From: Falsibacillus albus
Lineage (GTDB): Bacteria; Bacillota; Bacilli; Bacillales; DSM-25281
DNA: 64,000 nt
Direction of reading: 5' to 3'
NCBI RefSeq assembly: GCF_003668575.1
Contig: NZ_RCVZ01000008.1
Span: 62,001-126,000, forward strand
Both the position numbers and the translations under genes were made by a program. Under the pieces are notes generated by a model. That model did not search any database. It was given only the letters and a program-made list of their open reading frames with translations, and was not told where the DNA came from. This document shows positions 19,765 through 28,041 of the stretch, one piece after another (position 1 is the first letter of the stretch; each line of letters starts with the position of its first letter).

Positions 19765-20248
19765 AAAGTAGAATTGTATTAAAGCAAAATCAATTTAAAT
19801 AGAATCATGAAACCAATCGGCTACTGCCATCTTATTTACCACTGAAAGCCACGAATTTTACCAAGCGTCGCCAACGAATGTACCAATGACCAAAGAACCT
19901 TACCGATTGCAACTTGTAGGGTTCTTTGATTCTTATAAGACTCTTTTCAACTGACTATGAAATATTTTGTAATTTTCAAAAATTTATGGTAGATTAATGT
20001 ATAATAATTAGTATCATCCTCTAAGTTCCCTCTATCGTTTAATCGATTCCTTTCGTTTTACTTCCTTTTCAAATTTCAACCTTATACCGCACTCATCAAA
20101 ATTCACGCGCACGCGAAAGTCATTCTACTCCCATAGACACCCCCTGCAAATGATCAATCCTACTCTTTTCTTCATTTAACATTTCCTTTCTTGAAATTTG
20201 TCTCTGAAAATATGAAAAATACATAATGAATCGGAGGACTGTCTCGTC
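19765..20248. other. Gene-free gap between truncated pgcA and comM
   Basis: No supportable gene lies in this 484 bp. It contains an inverted repeat, CAAAGAACC (about 19894) with GGTTCTTTG (about 19921), that could be an old terminator. A TATAAT-like box at 20000-20005 has no good -35. It also holds the ribosome site GGAGG at 20233-20237 for comM. The missing 3' half of pgcA is not here, so the truncation is a deletion or replacement, not a simple frameshift. Confidence 0.6.
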
Positions 20249-20549
20249 ATGTCTTATAAAGTAACAAGTATTGGTCTGAAAGGGCTGGAAGGCTACCGTG
20301 TGCAAGTGCAGGTCCAGGTGGTTGAAGGGATGGAGTCGATTGTGGTGGTCGGGCTGCCGGATGCTTCGGTGAAGGAATCGAGGGAGAGGGTATCGGCCGC
20401 CTTGAGGAGTTTGGGCTTTTCACTTGTGGATATGAAAGTGGTGATTAACTTATCCCCGGCAGAGCAGAAGAAAAACGGTCCGTTGTTTGATCTGGCGATT
20501 GCGATCGGAGTGCTGAAAAGCGGCAATTTCCTGAAGGAGGAGATACCGG
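20249..20549 (+). pseudogene. yifB: ComM/YifB Mg-chelatase-like AAA+ protein, N-terminal fragment split by IS21 element
   Basis: First about 100 residues of the roughly 510-aa ComM/YifB protein, which in other bacteria is a AAA+ ATPase linked to branch migration during transformation. The fragment has the ChlI-like N-domain: GLPDASVKESRERVSAAL and INLSPAEQKKNGPLFDLAIAIG. The reading frame is interrupted after EEIP by an IS21-family element beginning at 20550. Removing the element and one copy of its 5-bp duplication restores the frame exactly into the 23.05-kb fragment (EEIP-GDAGFIGALSLDG). The fragment lacks the Walker A motif and should not work alone. Confidence 0.92.
20545..20549 (+). repeat. 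Left copy of 5-bp target-site duplication (ACCGG)
   Basis: ACCGG at 20545-20549 is repeated at 23041-23045, immediately outside both ends of the IS21-family element. This is the staggered-cut duplication expected of this family. Confidence 0.88.
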
Positions 20550-20666
20550 TGTAAACGCTAGAATAAAGTTGACACTTTTTGCTCGATAGGATTTTACACT
20601 TTTGCTCAATCAACCTACTACTTTAGTAAAATAGATCATGACGTTATTTTACTGGAGGTTAGGGTT

Positions 20667-22232
20667 TTGGAGGAGAAGTTAGTGTTATATATTAAGATTC
20701 AGGAATTACATAAGAGAAAGTTTAAAGTAGCACAAATCGCTAAGGAGCTTAAGATCTCGAGACCGACTGTCTATAAGTATTTAGAAATGACATTCGATGA
20801 AGCAAAGGCCTATACTGAACAGCCCTTGGGCAAGAAGAAAAAACTAGATCACTATAAGGACTGGATACTTGCCTGGCTAGAAGAGTACCCTCACCTAAGC
20901 AGTGCTCAAATCCATGATTGGCTTCTAGAGAGATACCCCGACCTAGTAGTCGGCGGAAGTACCGTAAGAACATATGTGAGGGGTATTCGAGAAGTCTATC
21001 AGATTCAGAAAAAGGTGATTGTTCGTCAATACGAAGCAGTTCCTGAACAACCTTTGGGTAAACAACTCCAGGTAGACTGGGGAGAAACAAAACAGAAAAC
21101 AGTGAACAATAAGGAAATCAAACTGTACTTTATTGCCTTTGTACTCGCTAACTCGCGACACAAATATATGGAATGGCAAGCACGTCCATTCACCACAAGA
21201 GATGCGATTCGTTGTCACGAGAATGCATTCGAGTTTTATGGAGGACGTACAGAGGAAATTGTCTATGATCAGGATCATTTAATATCGGTAAGTGAAAATG
21301 CAGGGCAACTGCTTTTAACAGCTGAATTTCAAAGCTATGTGAACGAGCGTAAATTCAAAGTTCACCTGTGTCGAAGGGCAGACCCAGAATCCAAAGGTAT
21401 GATTGAAAATGTAGTGAAATACATAAAAGGAAACTTCGCTGACAGTCGTGTGTTTAGAGATATAGAAGATTGGAATGAACGGGCAAGACAGTGGCTCAAG
21501 CGTACTGGTAACCATCAGGTTCACCAGACAACGAAAAAAAGACCAGCAGAAGTGTTTCTCCTCGAAAAGCAACACTTACAGCCAGTCTCTTCGTTACTTT
21601 CATATGAAAGTACCAATAACCAAAGTATAACAAGAAGTGTCAGCAAGGACAACACCATCCGGTACAAGTCAAACCGTTACTCCGTCCCACTCGGGACTTA
21701 TCAAAATATGAGTGAGAACCTTGTGTGGATTGAAATCAGGGAAGAAGATCACAACTCTCTAGTCATACGCAAAGAAGCAAATGGTGAAGTAATTGCCGAG
21801 CATATGATTAGCTCTGAAAAAGGAAAACTGATTCAAAACCGTCACCATACGCGTGATCGCTCCAATGGTGTGGAAGAGCTTAAGCAACGCCTCATCTCCC
21901 ACTTTGAAGGTCAGGTTCAGGCAGCTGTATATTTAGATGAGATTAGCCAAAGATACCCGAGGTATCGGAGAGACCAGTTCACGATTATTTATAAGGTCAT
22001 CCAACAATATCCGGATTTAATTGATATTGTTTTGACCAAGTGCACGACAGAAAAGCTCTACAATGCGAATGACTTTCGCGATATCGCTCATCACCTTGAT
22101 GCTTTACGAGGTGAGCCGGCTGAGGTTGAAGAAGTACAATCTTTTTACACGAGTCGGCCAAAACATTCTCATATCAAAGCTTCTACCCGTTCTCTAGATG
22201 CCTATACTAGCATTTTGGGAGGTAGAGCATGA
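20667..22232 (+). CDS. istA: IS21-family transposase IstA
   Basis: DDE transposase of 521 aa. The N-terminal helix-turn-helix (FKVAQIAKELKISRPTVYKYL, about residues 18-38) is followed by an RNase H-like core. That core carries the first catalytic Asp in LQVDWGETK, the second in the IVYDQD segment, and the Glu in DPESKGMIENVVKYIKGNF. TTG 20667 is supported by GGAGG at about 20653-20657. The stop codon overlaps the istB start (ATGATGA), as usual in this family. It works with IstB to insert the element. Confidence 0.93.
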   Translation: MEEKLVLYIKIQELHKRKFKVAQIAKELKISRPTVYKYLEMTFDEAKAYTEQPLGKKKKLDHYKDWILAWLEEYPHLSSAQIHDWLLERYPDLVVGGSTVRTYVRGIREVYQIQKKVIVRQYEAVPEQPLGKQLQVDWGETKQKTVNNKEIKLYFIAFVLANSRHKYMEWQARPFTTRDAIRCHENAFEFYGGRTEEIVYDQDHLISVSENAGQLLLTAEFQSYVNERKFKVHLCRRADPESKGMIENVVKYIKGNFADSRVFRDIEDWNERARQWLKRTGNHQVHQTTKKRPAEVFLLEKQHLQPVSSLLSYESTNNQSITRSVSKDNTIRYKSNRYSVPLGTYQNMSENLVWIEIREEDHNSLVIRKEANGEVIAEHMISSEKGKLIQNRHHTRDRSNGVEELKQRLISHFEGQVQAAVYLDEISQRYPRYRRDQFTIIYKVIQQYPDLIDIVLTKCTTEKLYNANDFRDIAHHLDALRGEPAEVEEVQSFYTSRPKHSHIKASTRSLDAYTSILGGRA

Positions 22233-22996
22233 TGAATAAAACTGTAAATGAACTACAAGATCAATTTCGGCAGCTACGCCTAGCAGAGACTGCGGAGGAG
22301 CTGCCACAGCTTCTTCGCGAAGCTGAAAAAGCATCATGGACCTACTTAGAATTCTTAGAGTCTATCACTCGATATGAATTAGCCAAACGTGAAGCGAAAA
22401 GTCTGGAGAAAAGAATGAAATGGGCACGCTTCCCTTTCGTGAAGTCATTAGATGAGTTTGAGCTGAAAGGACAAAACGTTCTGACAGCTCGTCAGCTTTC
22501 TCAACTCCGAGAATTAAGCTGGCTGGAGCAACAGTATAATCTTATTCTTTTAGGTCCTCCCGGCATTGGAAAGACGTATATCGCAATTGGGCTTGGACTT
22601 GAGGCTGTTTACAGAGGGTTCAATGTTTATTTCGCTACAATGGGCGAACTTGTGCAGCTTCTAAAATCAGAAGAATATCTGAACAAATCTAAAGTTCAGC
22701 TTAAAAGAATTAGAAATGCCGACCTAGTGATCATTGATGATTTGATGTATATGGCCATGGACCAAAGAGAAGCAAACCTATTCTTTCATTTAATTAATCA
22801 TTTATACGAACGAAGTTCGATTATCCTGACATCAAATAAGAGTCCAGATGAATGGGGCAATTTAATCGGAGATCAAGGCATTACCACAGAGATTTTAGAT
22901 CGCCTGCTTCATCGTGTGGAAGTGATCCATGGTGGTGAAGAAGAGGAAAGTCACCGGATGAAAAATCGAAAGAGCATTTTTTCAGCAGAAGTGTAA
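22229..22996 (+). CDS. istB: IS21-family helper ATPase IstB
   Basis: DnaC-like AAA+ ATPase of 255 aa that regulates IstA and target choice. Walker A is LLGPPGIGKTYIAIG (about residues 108-122); Walker B is LVIIDDLMYM; the sensor region is SSIILTSNKSPDEWG. GGAGG upstream (about 22218) and the 4-nt overlap with istA indicate coupled translation. Confidence 0.93.
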   Translation: MMNKTVNELQDQFRQLRLAETAEELPQLLREAEKASWTYLEFLESITRYELAKREAKSLEKRMKWARFPFVKSLDEFELKGQNVLTARQLSQLRELSWLEQQYNLILLGPPGIGKTYIAIGLGLEAVYRGFNVYFATMGELVQLLKSEEYLNKSKVQLKRIRNADLVIIDDLMYMAMDQREANLFFHLINHLYERSSIILTSNKSPDEWGNLIGDQGITTEILDRLLHRVEVIHGGEEEESHRMKNRKSIFSAEV

Positions 22997-23040
22997 AAAG
23001 GAAACGAGCAAAAAGTGTAAAATTCAACTTGACGTCTACA

Positions 23041-23045
23041 ACCGG
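23041..23045 (+). repeat. Right copy of 5-bp target-site duplication (ACCGG)
   Basis: Matches the left copy at 20545-20549 directly outside the right end of the IS21-family element. Confidence 0.88.
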
Positions 23046-24289
23046 GGGATGCGGGTTTTATAGGGGCATTGTCACTGGACGGTACGGTTCTTCCCGTTGA
23101 AGGGATGATCGCGGCCATCCTTGCTGCAAAGAAGTTGGAGTTGCGAAAGCTTTTTCTACCTTTTGATCCCTCCCTCCCGTCAATGGAGATACCCGGTTTG
23201 GAATTGGTGTACATCGAAACGGTCCAGGATGTGCTTGATGTCCTGTCCGGGCAGCAGCTGCTGCCGTTCGCACGGGGAGTTGAGGAGAAAGTGGAGCACC
23301 CAATAATAGAACGGAATTTTAATCAAATCATCGGACATGAATTTGCGAAGCAGGCATTGGAGATTGCCGCGAGCGGGGAGCATTTTGTCCTGATGGACGG
23401 TCCACCGGGCTGCGGGAAGAGTCTGTTGGCAGAAACGTTCTACTCGATTCTGCCGCCTTTGTCGAAAGAAGCACAGCTCGAAAAGATCAGTCTCTATCAA
23501 TTGGCCGGTGCGCCGTATACGTCCATTACTCGTCCCCCTTACCGTCATCCCCATCATTCCGCTTCGGCCGTATCGATCATCGGAGGAGGGACGAATCCCA
23601 AGCCCGGTGAAGTGTCACTGGCCCACCGAGGCGTCCTGCTCCTTGATGAACTCGGGGAATTCTCAAAAAAGACGCTGGACATGTTAAGGCAGCCACTTGA
23701 AAACGAATCGGTTACCATCAGCCGGGCCCACTCCACCGTCAACTATCCTGCGACATTCATCTTTATAGCCGCAATGAACCCCTGCCCCTGTGGATATTAC
23801 GGCTCAAAGGATCAATACTGTACCTGTTCGGACAAACAGATAAAAACTTATAAGGGCCGGGTATCCGGACCTACTTTGGACCGGATGGATCTCTTGCTTT
23901 CCTTGAAACCGGTGAATCTGAAAGATCATGATTTTGTCGGGATCGAGTCGTCGGAAGACATCATGAAACGGGTATGTGCTGCAAGGGAAAGGCAATATCT
24001 TCGTTATGGGAGGGAGATTTGCAACGGGAGTGTTCCGTTTGAAGAGCTGATCAATAAGAGCCCGTTAACTGCAGGCCAGCAGAACGAACTCCAGCGATTA
24101 TGCATCAATCAAGGGCTCAGTAACCGGGTGCAGATCAAAATCATCCGGCTGGCCAGAACCATATCCGATTTAGAGGGGGAGGAGACAATAACCGAAGACG
24201 CCCTCACTAAATCCCTGTCCTTGCGAAAGCTTGTCCGGCCATCTCCAGCCTCGTTGACTGGGGAAGGGAATGGGATGGTTTATAAATAA
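23046..24289 (+). pseudogene. yifB: ComM/YifB, C-terminal fragment with the AAA+ domain
   Basis: Remainder of the gene split by the IS21-family element, in frame from GDAGFIGALSLDGTVLPVEGM. Visible motifs are Walker A MDGPPGCGKSLLAETF, Walker B VLLLDELGEF, the zinc-finger-like NPCPCGYYG with YCTCSD, and the sensor-2 area. An internal start (GTG/TTG near 23069) could give a protein of about 406 aa with a complete ATPase core but without the N-terminal domain. Whether any product is made depends on read-through from the element. A RAYT gene begins 26 bp after its stop. Confidence 0.9.
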
Positions 24290-24315
24290 AACGGTAACGG
24301 AACGGAGGTGCACCG

Positions 24316-25101
24316 GTGGCCCGGCAAGCACGGAAAAAGAGTAAAAGCGGAATCTACCATGTGATTATCAGGGGAGCGAATCGACAGGAAATCTTCCATG
24401 ACGAGGAAGACCGCATCAAGTTCCTTGGTATCCTGCAAAAGGTGAAAACGAAATCAGGGCTGAAAGTGTATGCCTGGTGCTTGATGGGCAACCATGTTCA
24501 CCTTCTGGTCAAAGAAGGCAGCGAAAGCATCTCGGTCGTGATGAAAAGGATTGGTGTGAGCTATGCCAATTATTATAACTGGAAATACAAAACCACCGGC
24601 CATCTCTTTCAGGACCGGTTCAAAAGCGGGAATGTCGAAACCGTCAACTATCTCCTCACCGTGACCAGGTACATCCACCAAAACCCCGTGAAAGCAGGCA
24701 TCGCCCCGAGCCCTCAAGAGTGGAAGTGGAGCAGCTGCCGGGGGTATTACGGAGATTCTGTTTACCCTCCACACCTTCTTGATCCTGACTACCTATTACA
24801 TATGTTCTCGCCTAAACGGCACATCGCCCAAGTGAGGTTCAAGGAATTTAATGAGCGAGTCAATCAGGACAAATGTTTGGAAGACCATGATGACTCCTGC
24901 CGGAAGCTCAGCGATGATGAAGCAAGAGTAGAGATCAGGAAGTGCCTCGGACCATTGGAAATCCCCCAACTGAAAAGTCTGCCGAAGGAGGAAAGGGATA
25001 AAATTTTAAGCAGGGTGAAGCGGATTGAAGGGGTGTCCCAGATGCAGGCGGCGCGGATTCTTGGGATTGCGGCTCATTTTTTGTATAAGGTGAGGGGGTA
25101 G
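24316..25101 (+). CDS. REP-associated tyrosine transposase (RAYT, Y1_Tnp family)
   Basis: A 261-aa single-stranded-DNA HUH transposase of the RAYT type, thought to mobilise short palindromic REP elements and not itself. The HUH motif is GNHVHLLV (His60, His62) and the catalytic tyrosine is Tyr119 in TRYIHQNPVKAG. SGIYHVIIRGANRQEIF is the usual N-terminus. A C-terminal helix-turn-helix-like segment (VSQMQAARILGIAAHFLYKVRG) ends the protein. GTG 24316 follows GGAGGTG by 6 nt. No IS ends flank it. GAACCGTCCC just after its stop resembles repeats common near these genes in bacilli. Confidence 0.88.
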   Translation: MARQARKKSKSGIYHVIIRGANRQEIFHDEEDRIKFLGILQKVKTKSGLKVYAWCLMGNHVHLLVKEGSESISVVMKRIGVSYANYYNWKYKTTGHLFQDRFKSGNVETVNYLLTVTRYIHQNPVKAGIAPSPQEWKWSSCRGYYGDSVYPPHLLDPDYLLHMFSPKRHIAQVRFKEFNERVNQDKCLEDHDDSCRKLSDDEARVEIRKCLGPLEIPQLKSLPKEERDKILSRVKRIEGVSQMQAARILGIAAHFLYKVRG

Positions 25102-25291
25102 AGTGAGAACCGTCCCTACTCAACCCCGGCGCGGACAGATCCTCGATCTACATAGCGGAGTCCTGAACCCTCCCGAAAACTGCGACTCGATTCTAAAAAT
25201 GGGCTATTGGGAGGAGCATCCTTTAACTGCGGAAATGGAGAGAGGAGTGCTTGATACGGATGTGAGGATGATAAAGGGGTTTGTGAAGTGA

Positions 25292-25320
25292 AAAGAGCCA
25301 AGGGGATTCCTTGGCTCTTT
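25292..25320. terminator. Bidirectional terminator between RAYT region and GTPase operon A
   Basis: A perfect 12-bp stem AAAGAGCCAAGG / CCTTGGCTCTTT (25292-25303 and 25309-25320) with a 5-nt loop. It lies 26 bp beyond the end of the minus-strand coiled-coil gene and can serve both directions. Confidence 0.75.
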
Positions 25321-25346
25321 CAGTTCATGTCATCCATTAAATTATT

Positions 25347-26156
25347 CTAATTCAGAAAAAATCCTATTACCTCCAAACAAATCTGAAGACCAACCCCGCA
25401 ACCCACTATCCATCCAACCTTTTTAAGGTTTTGTTTTTGAATAAATACTTCTTCTTCGTGTGCTTGGTTATTTTGAGAGACAATCTTGATTGTCTCTTCT
25501 TGCTCTGATTTTAGTGCGGTAAGGCTGCCTTGTAGTTCTACAATCTCCTCTTTTAATGTGGATTCAAGCTCCATTGTCTTTTTATCGTATTTGTTCAGTA
25601 GAGTTGCAGATGCCTTTTGTAGCTGCTCGTCAAATTGGTGGAATTGTTCAGTCTGTTCTTTTTTTAATGAGTTGACAATATGGGCAGAGTGATCCTTCAT
25701 ATGATTGATTCCATTCTCTTGCTGCGTGAGAATGGAGTCCAATTGTTGAAGAACTTTTTGGTTGTTTTTAAGCAGAAAATTTAACGTTTCTTTAATCTGC
25801 TGTTGATCCTTCGCGAGTTCATTTATTCTTCCATCATTGAATTCTAATTTTTCCACAATAGCCTTTTTTGTCTCTTCAATTGAATCTGTATACATCTCTT
25901 GATAAGAAGCAAAAGAGGTCTCTAGTTTTTCTTCTACCTCCTTTTTCAGCTTGGCTATAGAACGCCTTGTAGTGGTTCTTACTTCGTCTACGGATTCTTC
26001 TAGGACGGAAAGAGTACTGACTCGTTTTAAGATTTTTTCATCCAAACCTTCAATCTTTACTAACGATTCACGTAATTCCCTAATAAAAATATCGTTCATA
26101 AGGTCTGCTAATTCTTTTTCAGCCTCTTCCACAATGGATTTATAGAGTGTTGTCAT
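25347..26156 (-). CDS. Tail-anchored coiled-coil protein of GTPase operon A
   Basis: A 269-aa protein, almost entirely charged helical coiled coil (rich in E, K, Q, no glycine from about residue 60 to 240). It ends in a hydrophobic segment, GWIVGCGVGLQICLEVIGFFLN, at the extreme C-terminus. That layout predicts a tail-anchored protein with its helical part in the cytoplasm. I do not recognise a named family. It is the third gene of a minus-strand operon and overlaps the upstream GTPase gene by 17 nt. A protein of the same design opens the opposite operon (30396-31361). It probably recruits or spaces the GTPases at the membrane, which is an inference. Confidence 0.75.
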   Translation of the reverse strand: MTTLYKSIVEEAEKELADLMNDIFIRELRESLVKIEGLDEKILKRVSTLSVLEESVDEVRTTTRRSIAKLKKEVEEKLETSFASYQEMYTDSIEETKKAIVEKLEFNDGRINELAKDQQQIKETLNFLLKNNQKVLQQLDSILTQQENGINHMKDHSAHIVNSLKKEQTEQFHQFDEQLQKASATLLNKYDKKTMELESTLKEEIVELQGSLTALKSEQEETIKIVSQNNQAHEEEVFIQKQNLKKVGWIVGCGVGLQICLEVIGFFLN

Positions 26157-28041
26157 TTACCATCACCAGTTTCTTATAATCTTGTGTGAGTTTTTGTAAA
26201 TTCATCAAATAATAAAACTTATCTGTCTGACTTTTTTCATCCGAATTGATGTATCCAATATAAAGGGAATATTCTTTATCAAAGGCAGCGGTAATATAGT
26301 TTAAAAATTGTTGTGAAAGCTCCAAGTCATCCTTGCTTCTTTTCATGAAGGCTTCTTTCTCGATCACCAAAACCAATCGTTTAAGTTGAACATCTTTTAC
26401 TTTTTTTTGAATGGATAGTAGTTCATCGTTTAATGAGGATACGTAATTCTTCAGACTTGTCCTTTTTTGATGAAGTCTTTGGGTGTTTGCTTCTATTTCC
26501 TCTGATATTGATTGGCTTAACTCACAATTTAGCCCCTCTGTTACTTTTTTTAGACCAATATTGACCTTATTAATTGCTTTCTTCCAATTGCGTTGAAAAA
26601 AGTAATCTATAACTTTTCTTTGTAAAAATGAGAGAGTCGTTACAAGCTCTTCTTGTATTCGAACAGATGGAAAAGGGGGGAGGTTTAACGTTGTCCCAGT
26701 GTCTTTTAAATCCTCCTGGACATGTTTTATCAACCCGTCATATTGTTTTTGGATAAGTTCAAAATATGAATTGTCAGCATTTAAACCTAATACTTTGGTA
26801 TAAATGGCGGAAGGTTTACGCTCACCTGTGTCCGTCACCTCTTGATAATGAAGGAGGTTTTGGTTAGCTTCATATTTCCTTAACAACATTTTTAAAACCT
26901 TACGTTGTTTATCTAGTACAGCGATTTCTTCTTCTAATTTCTTTATGGCGTATTCTTGATCTTGTATATAGTCGGTAAGCATATCTGCTCTTTTTTTTAA
27001 AGAAGCAAGCTCCTGATTGAACATATTCGTTTTGTGTTTAATAGTTTTATTCATCATTTGAAACATTCTGCTTCCTATGATAAGAGAATTAAATTTATGT
27101 TCAGTGTTGTTCAGGTCATGGATTAAATCTGTTAATACATTTCTAATAAGACTCTCAGTTTTCCCTTTTATATCCGATTCGGTCTTTTCCCAGGAATCCC
27201 CCATATCTACTGGATAAAGTTTTACCTCACCCGGCCAATTAGAAATGGAATGATGTAATTCTTTTTTATACAAATCAATGAACCACTCTGGAGTCACCTG
27301 TTGTTCGGCATAAATTTTCTTCTCAGTCGAAGCAGGGGAGACGGCATGGGTTAATACAAGTCGAAATAATTGTGGATTGAGCATCCAGTCTTTAAGAAAA
27401 TCGGAATCGATACGATCGAAAAAGTTTTCACATCTTGATAATTGATCCGCTCTTTCTACCATCAGAATCAGACTTGCCTTTGGCAGTATTTGATTAATGA
27501 TCCTGTTCACATGGCGATGCTCTTCCTCCGAACTGCTTTCTATACCTGGTAAATCAATGATGCTTAAGTCAATCGCATCGACCTTGGGATCACGATAGTT
27601 AGATGGAAGAAGCACTTCCACCAAATCAATTCCGATTCCTTTTTCCACTTGGTCACGAATGTGTGCTAGTGTTTCCATTAATGCTTCTTCTGAGGATAAC
27701 ATTACCGCGGTATCCTCATATCGGATGTGATAGTCTTCATCTTCGGAAAAAGAGTATTTCATAGCAGTGGAAGTGGAGGACGAACCTCTCTTTCTACCGC
27801 CTCTCAAGGCAGTAGATACTGCCTCGACATGCTCTTCTTTCAAACCTATCAATGAAAGAATGAGAGTGGTTTTCCCTACCTGTGATTTCCCAAATAGAGC
27901 AATCATCTTATCCGTATTGGCCTCTTCAAATATCCGTTTAAATTGAGTGGTTTTGAAGTCGGCCAAGAAGTCCCGTTTTGCTTCATATGCCCACTCTAAC
28001 CGGTTTTGATGAAGATCACACCAAGTAGTCGAGATAGTCAT
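26140..28041 (-). CDS. Dynamin-like GTPase, operon A second gene
   Basis: A 633-aa P-loop GTPase. G1 is ALFGKSQVGKTTL (GKSQVGKT, residues 51-58); G3 is SIIDLPGIESSS (D-x-P-G); a Ser/Thr-rich segment GGRKRGSSSTSTAM between them could be the G2/switch I region. The C-terminal 350 residues are long helices, including a coiled coil around residues 330-400. That resembles dynamin-superfamily stalks, but no obvious membrane-inserting segment is present. ATG 28041 has AGAGGTG 7 nt upstream and lies inside the 3' end of the preceding GTPase gene. The pair probably forms a hetero-oligomer. Classification as dynamin-like is by architecture. Confidence 0.68.
   Translation of the reverse strand: MTISTTWCDLHQNRLEWAYEAKRDFLADFKTTQFKRIFEEANTDKMIALFGKSQVGKTTLILSLIGLKEEHVEAVSTALRGGRKRGSSSTSTAMKYSFSEDEDYHIRYEDTAVMLSSEEALMETLAHIRDQVEKGIGIDLVEVLLPSNYRDPKVDAIDLSIIDLPGIESSSEEEHRHVNRIINQILPKASLILMVERADQLSRCENFFDRIDSDFLKDWMLNPQLFRLVLTHAVSPASTEKKIYAEQQVTPEWFIDLYKKELHHSISNWPGEVKLYPVDMGDSWEKTESDIKGKTESLIRNVLTDLIHDLNNTEHKFNSLIIGSRMFQMMNKTIKHKTNMFNQELASLKKRADMLTDYIQDQEYAIKKLEEEIAVLDKQRKVLKMLLRKYEANQNLLHYQEVTDTGERKPSAIYTKVLGLNADNSYFELIQKQYDGLIKHVQEDLKDTGTTLNLPPFPSVRIQEELVTTLSFLQRKVIDYFFQRNWKKAINKVNIGLKKVTEGLNCELSQSISEEIEANTQRLHQKRTSLKNYVSSLNDELLSIQKKVKDVQLKRLVLVIEKEAFMKRSKDDLELSQQFLNYITAAFDKEYSLYIGYINSDEKSQTDKFYYLMNLQKLTQDYKKLVMVNDNTL

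Larger units (their letters stand above)
20550..23040 (+). mobile_element. IS21-family insertion sequence, complete (2491 bp)
   Basis: The element carries istA and istB in the family's overlapping order. Its ends are imperfect inverted repeats. The left end begins TGTAAACG and has ACACTTTTTGCTCG ending at offset 36. The right end, read inward on the other strand, begins TGTAGACG and has the same ACACTTTTTGCTCG at the same offset. Further partial copies of ACACTTTTGCTC lie inside both ends, as expected for multiple transposase binding sites in IS21 relatives. A 5-bp duplication ACCGG flanks it. Both genes are intact, so the insertion looks recent and possibly active. Confidence 0.93.

Noticed and set aside
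20293..23557. Several long antisense ORFs over comM and the IS21 genes
   Set aside because: They are mirror frames of well-supported genes and show no domain or ribosome site.
25103..25291. 62-codon ORF after the RAYT gene
   Set aside because: It has no ribosome site, starts inside a repeat-like sequence and ends at the terminator stem; no family recognised.
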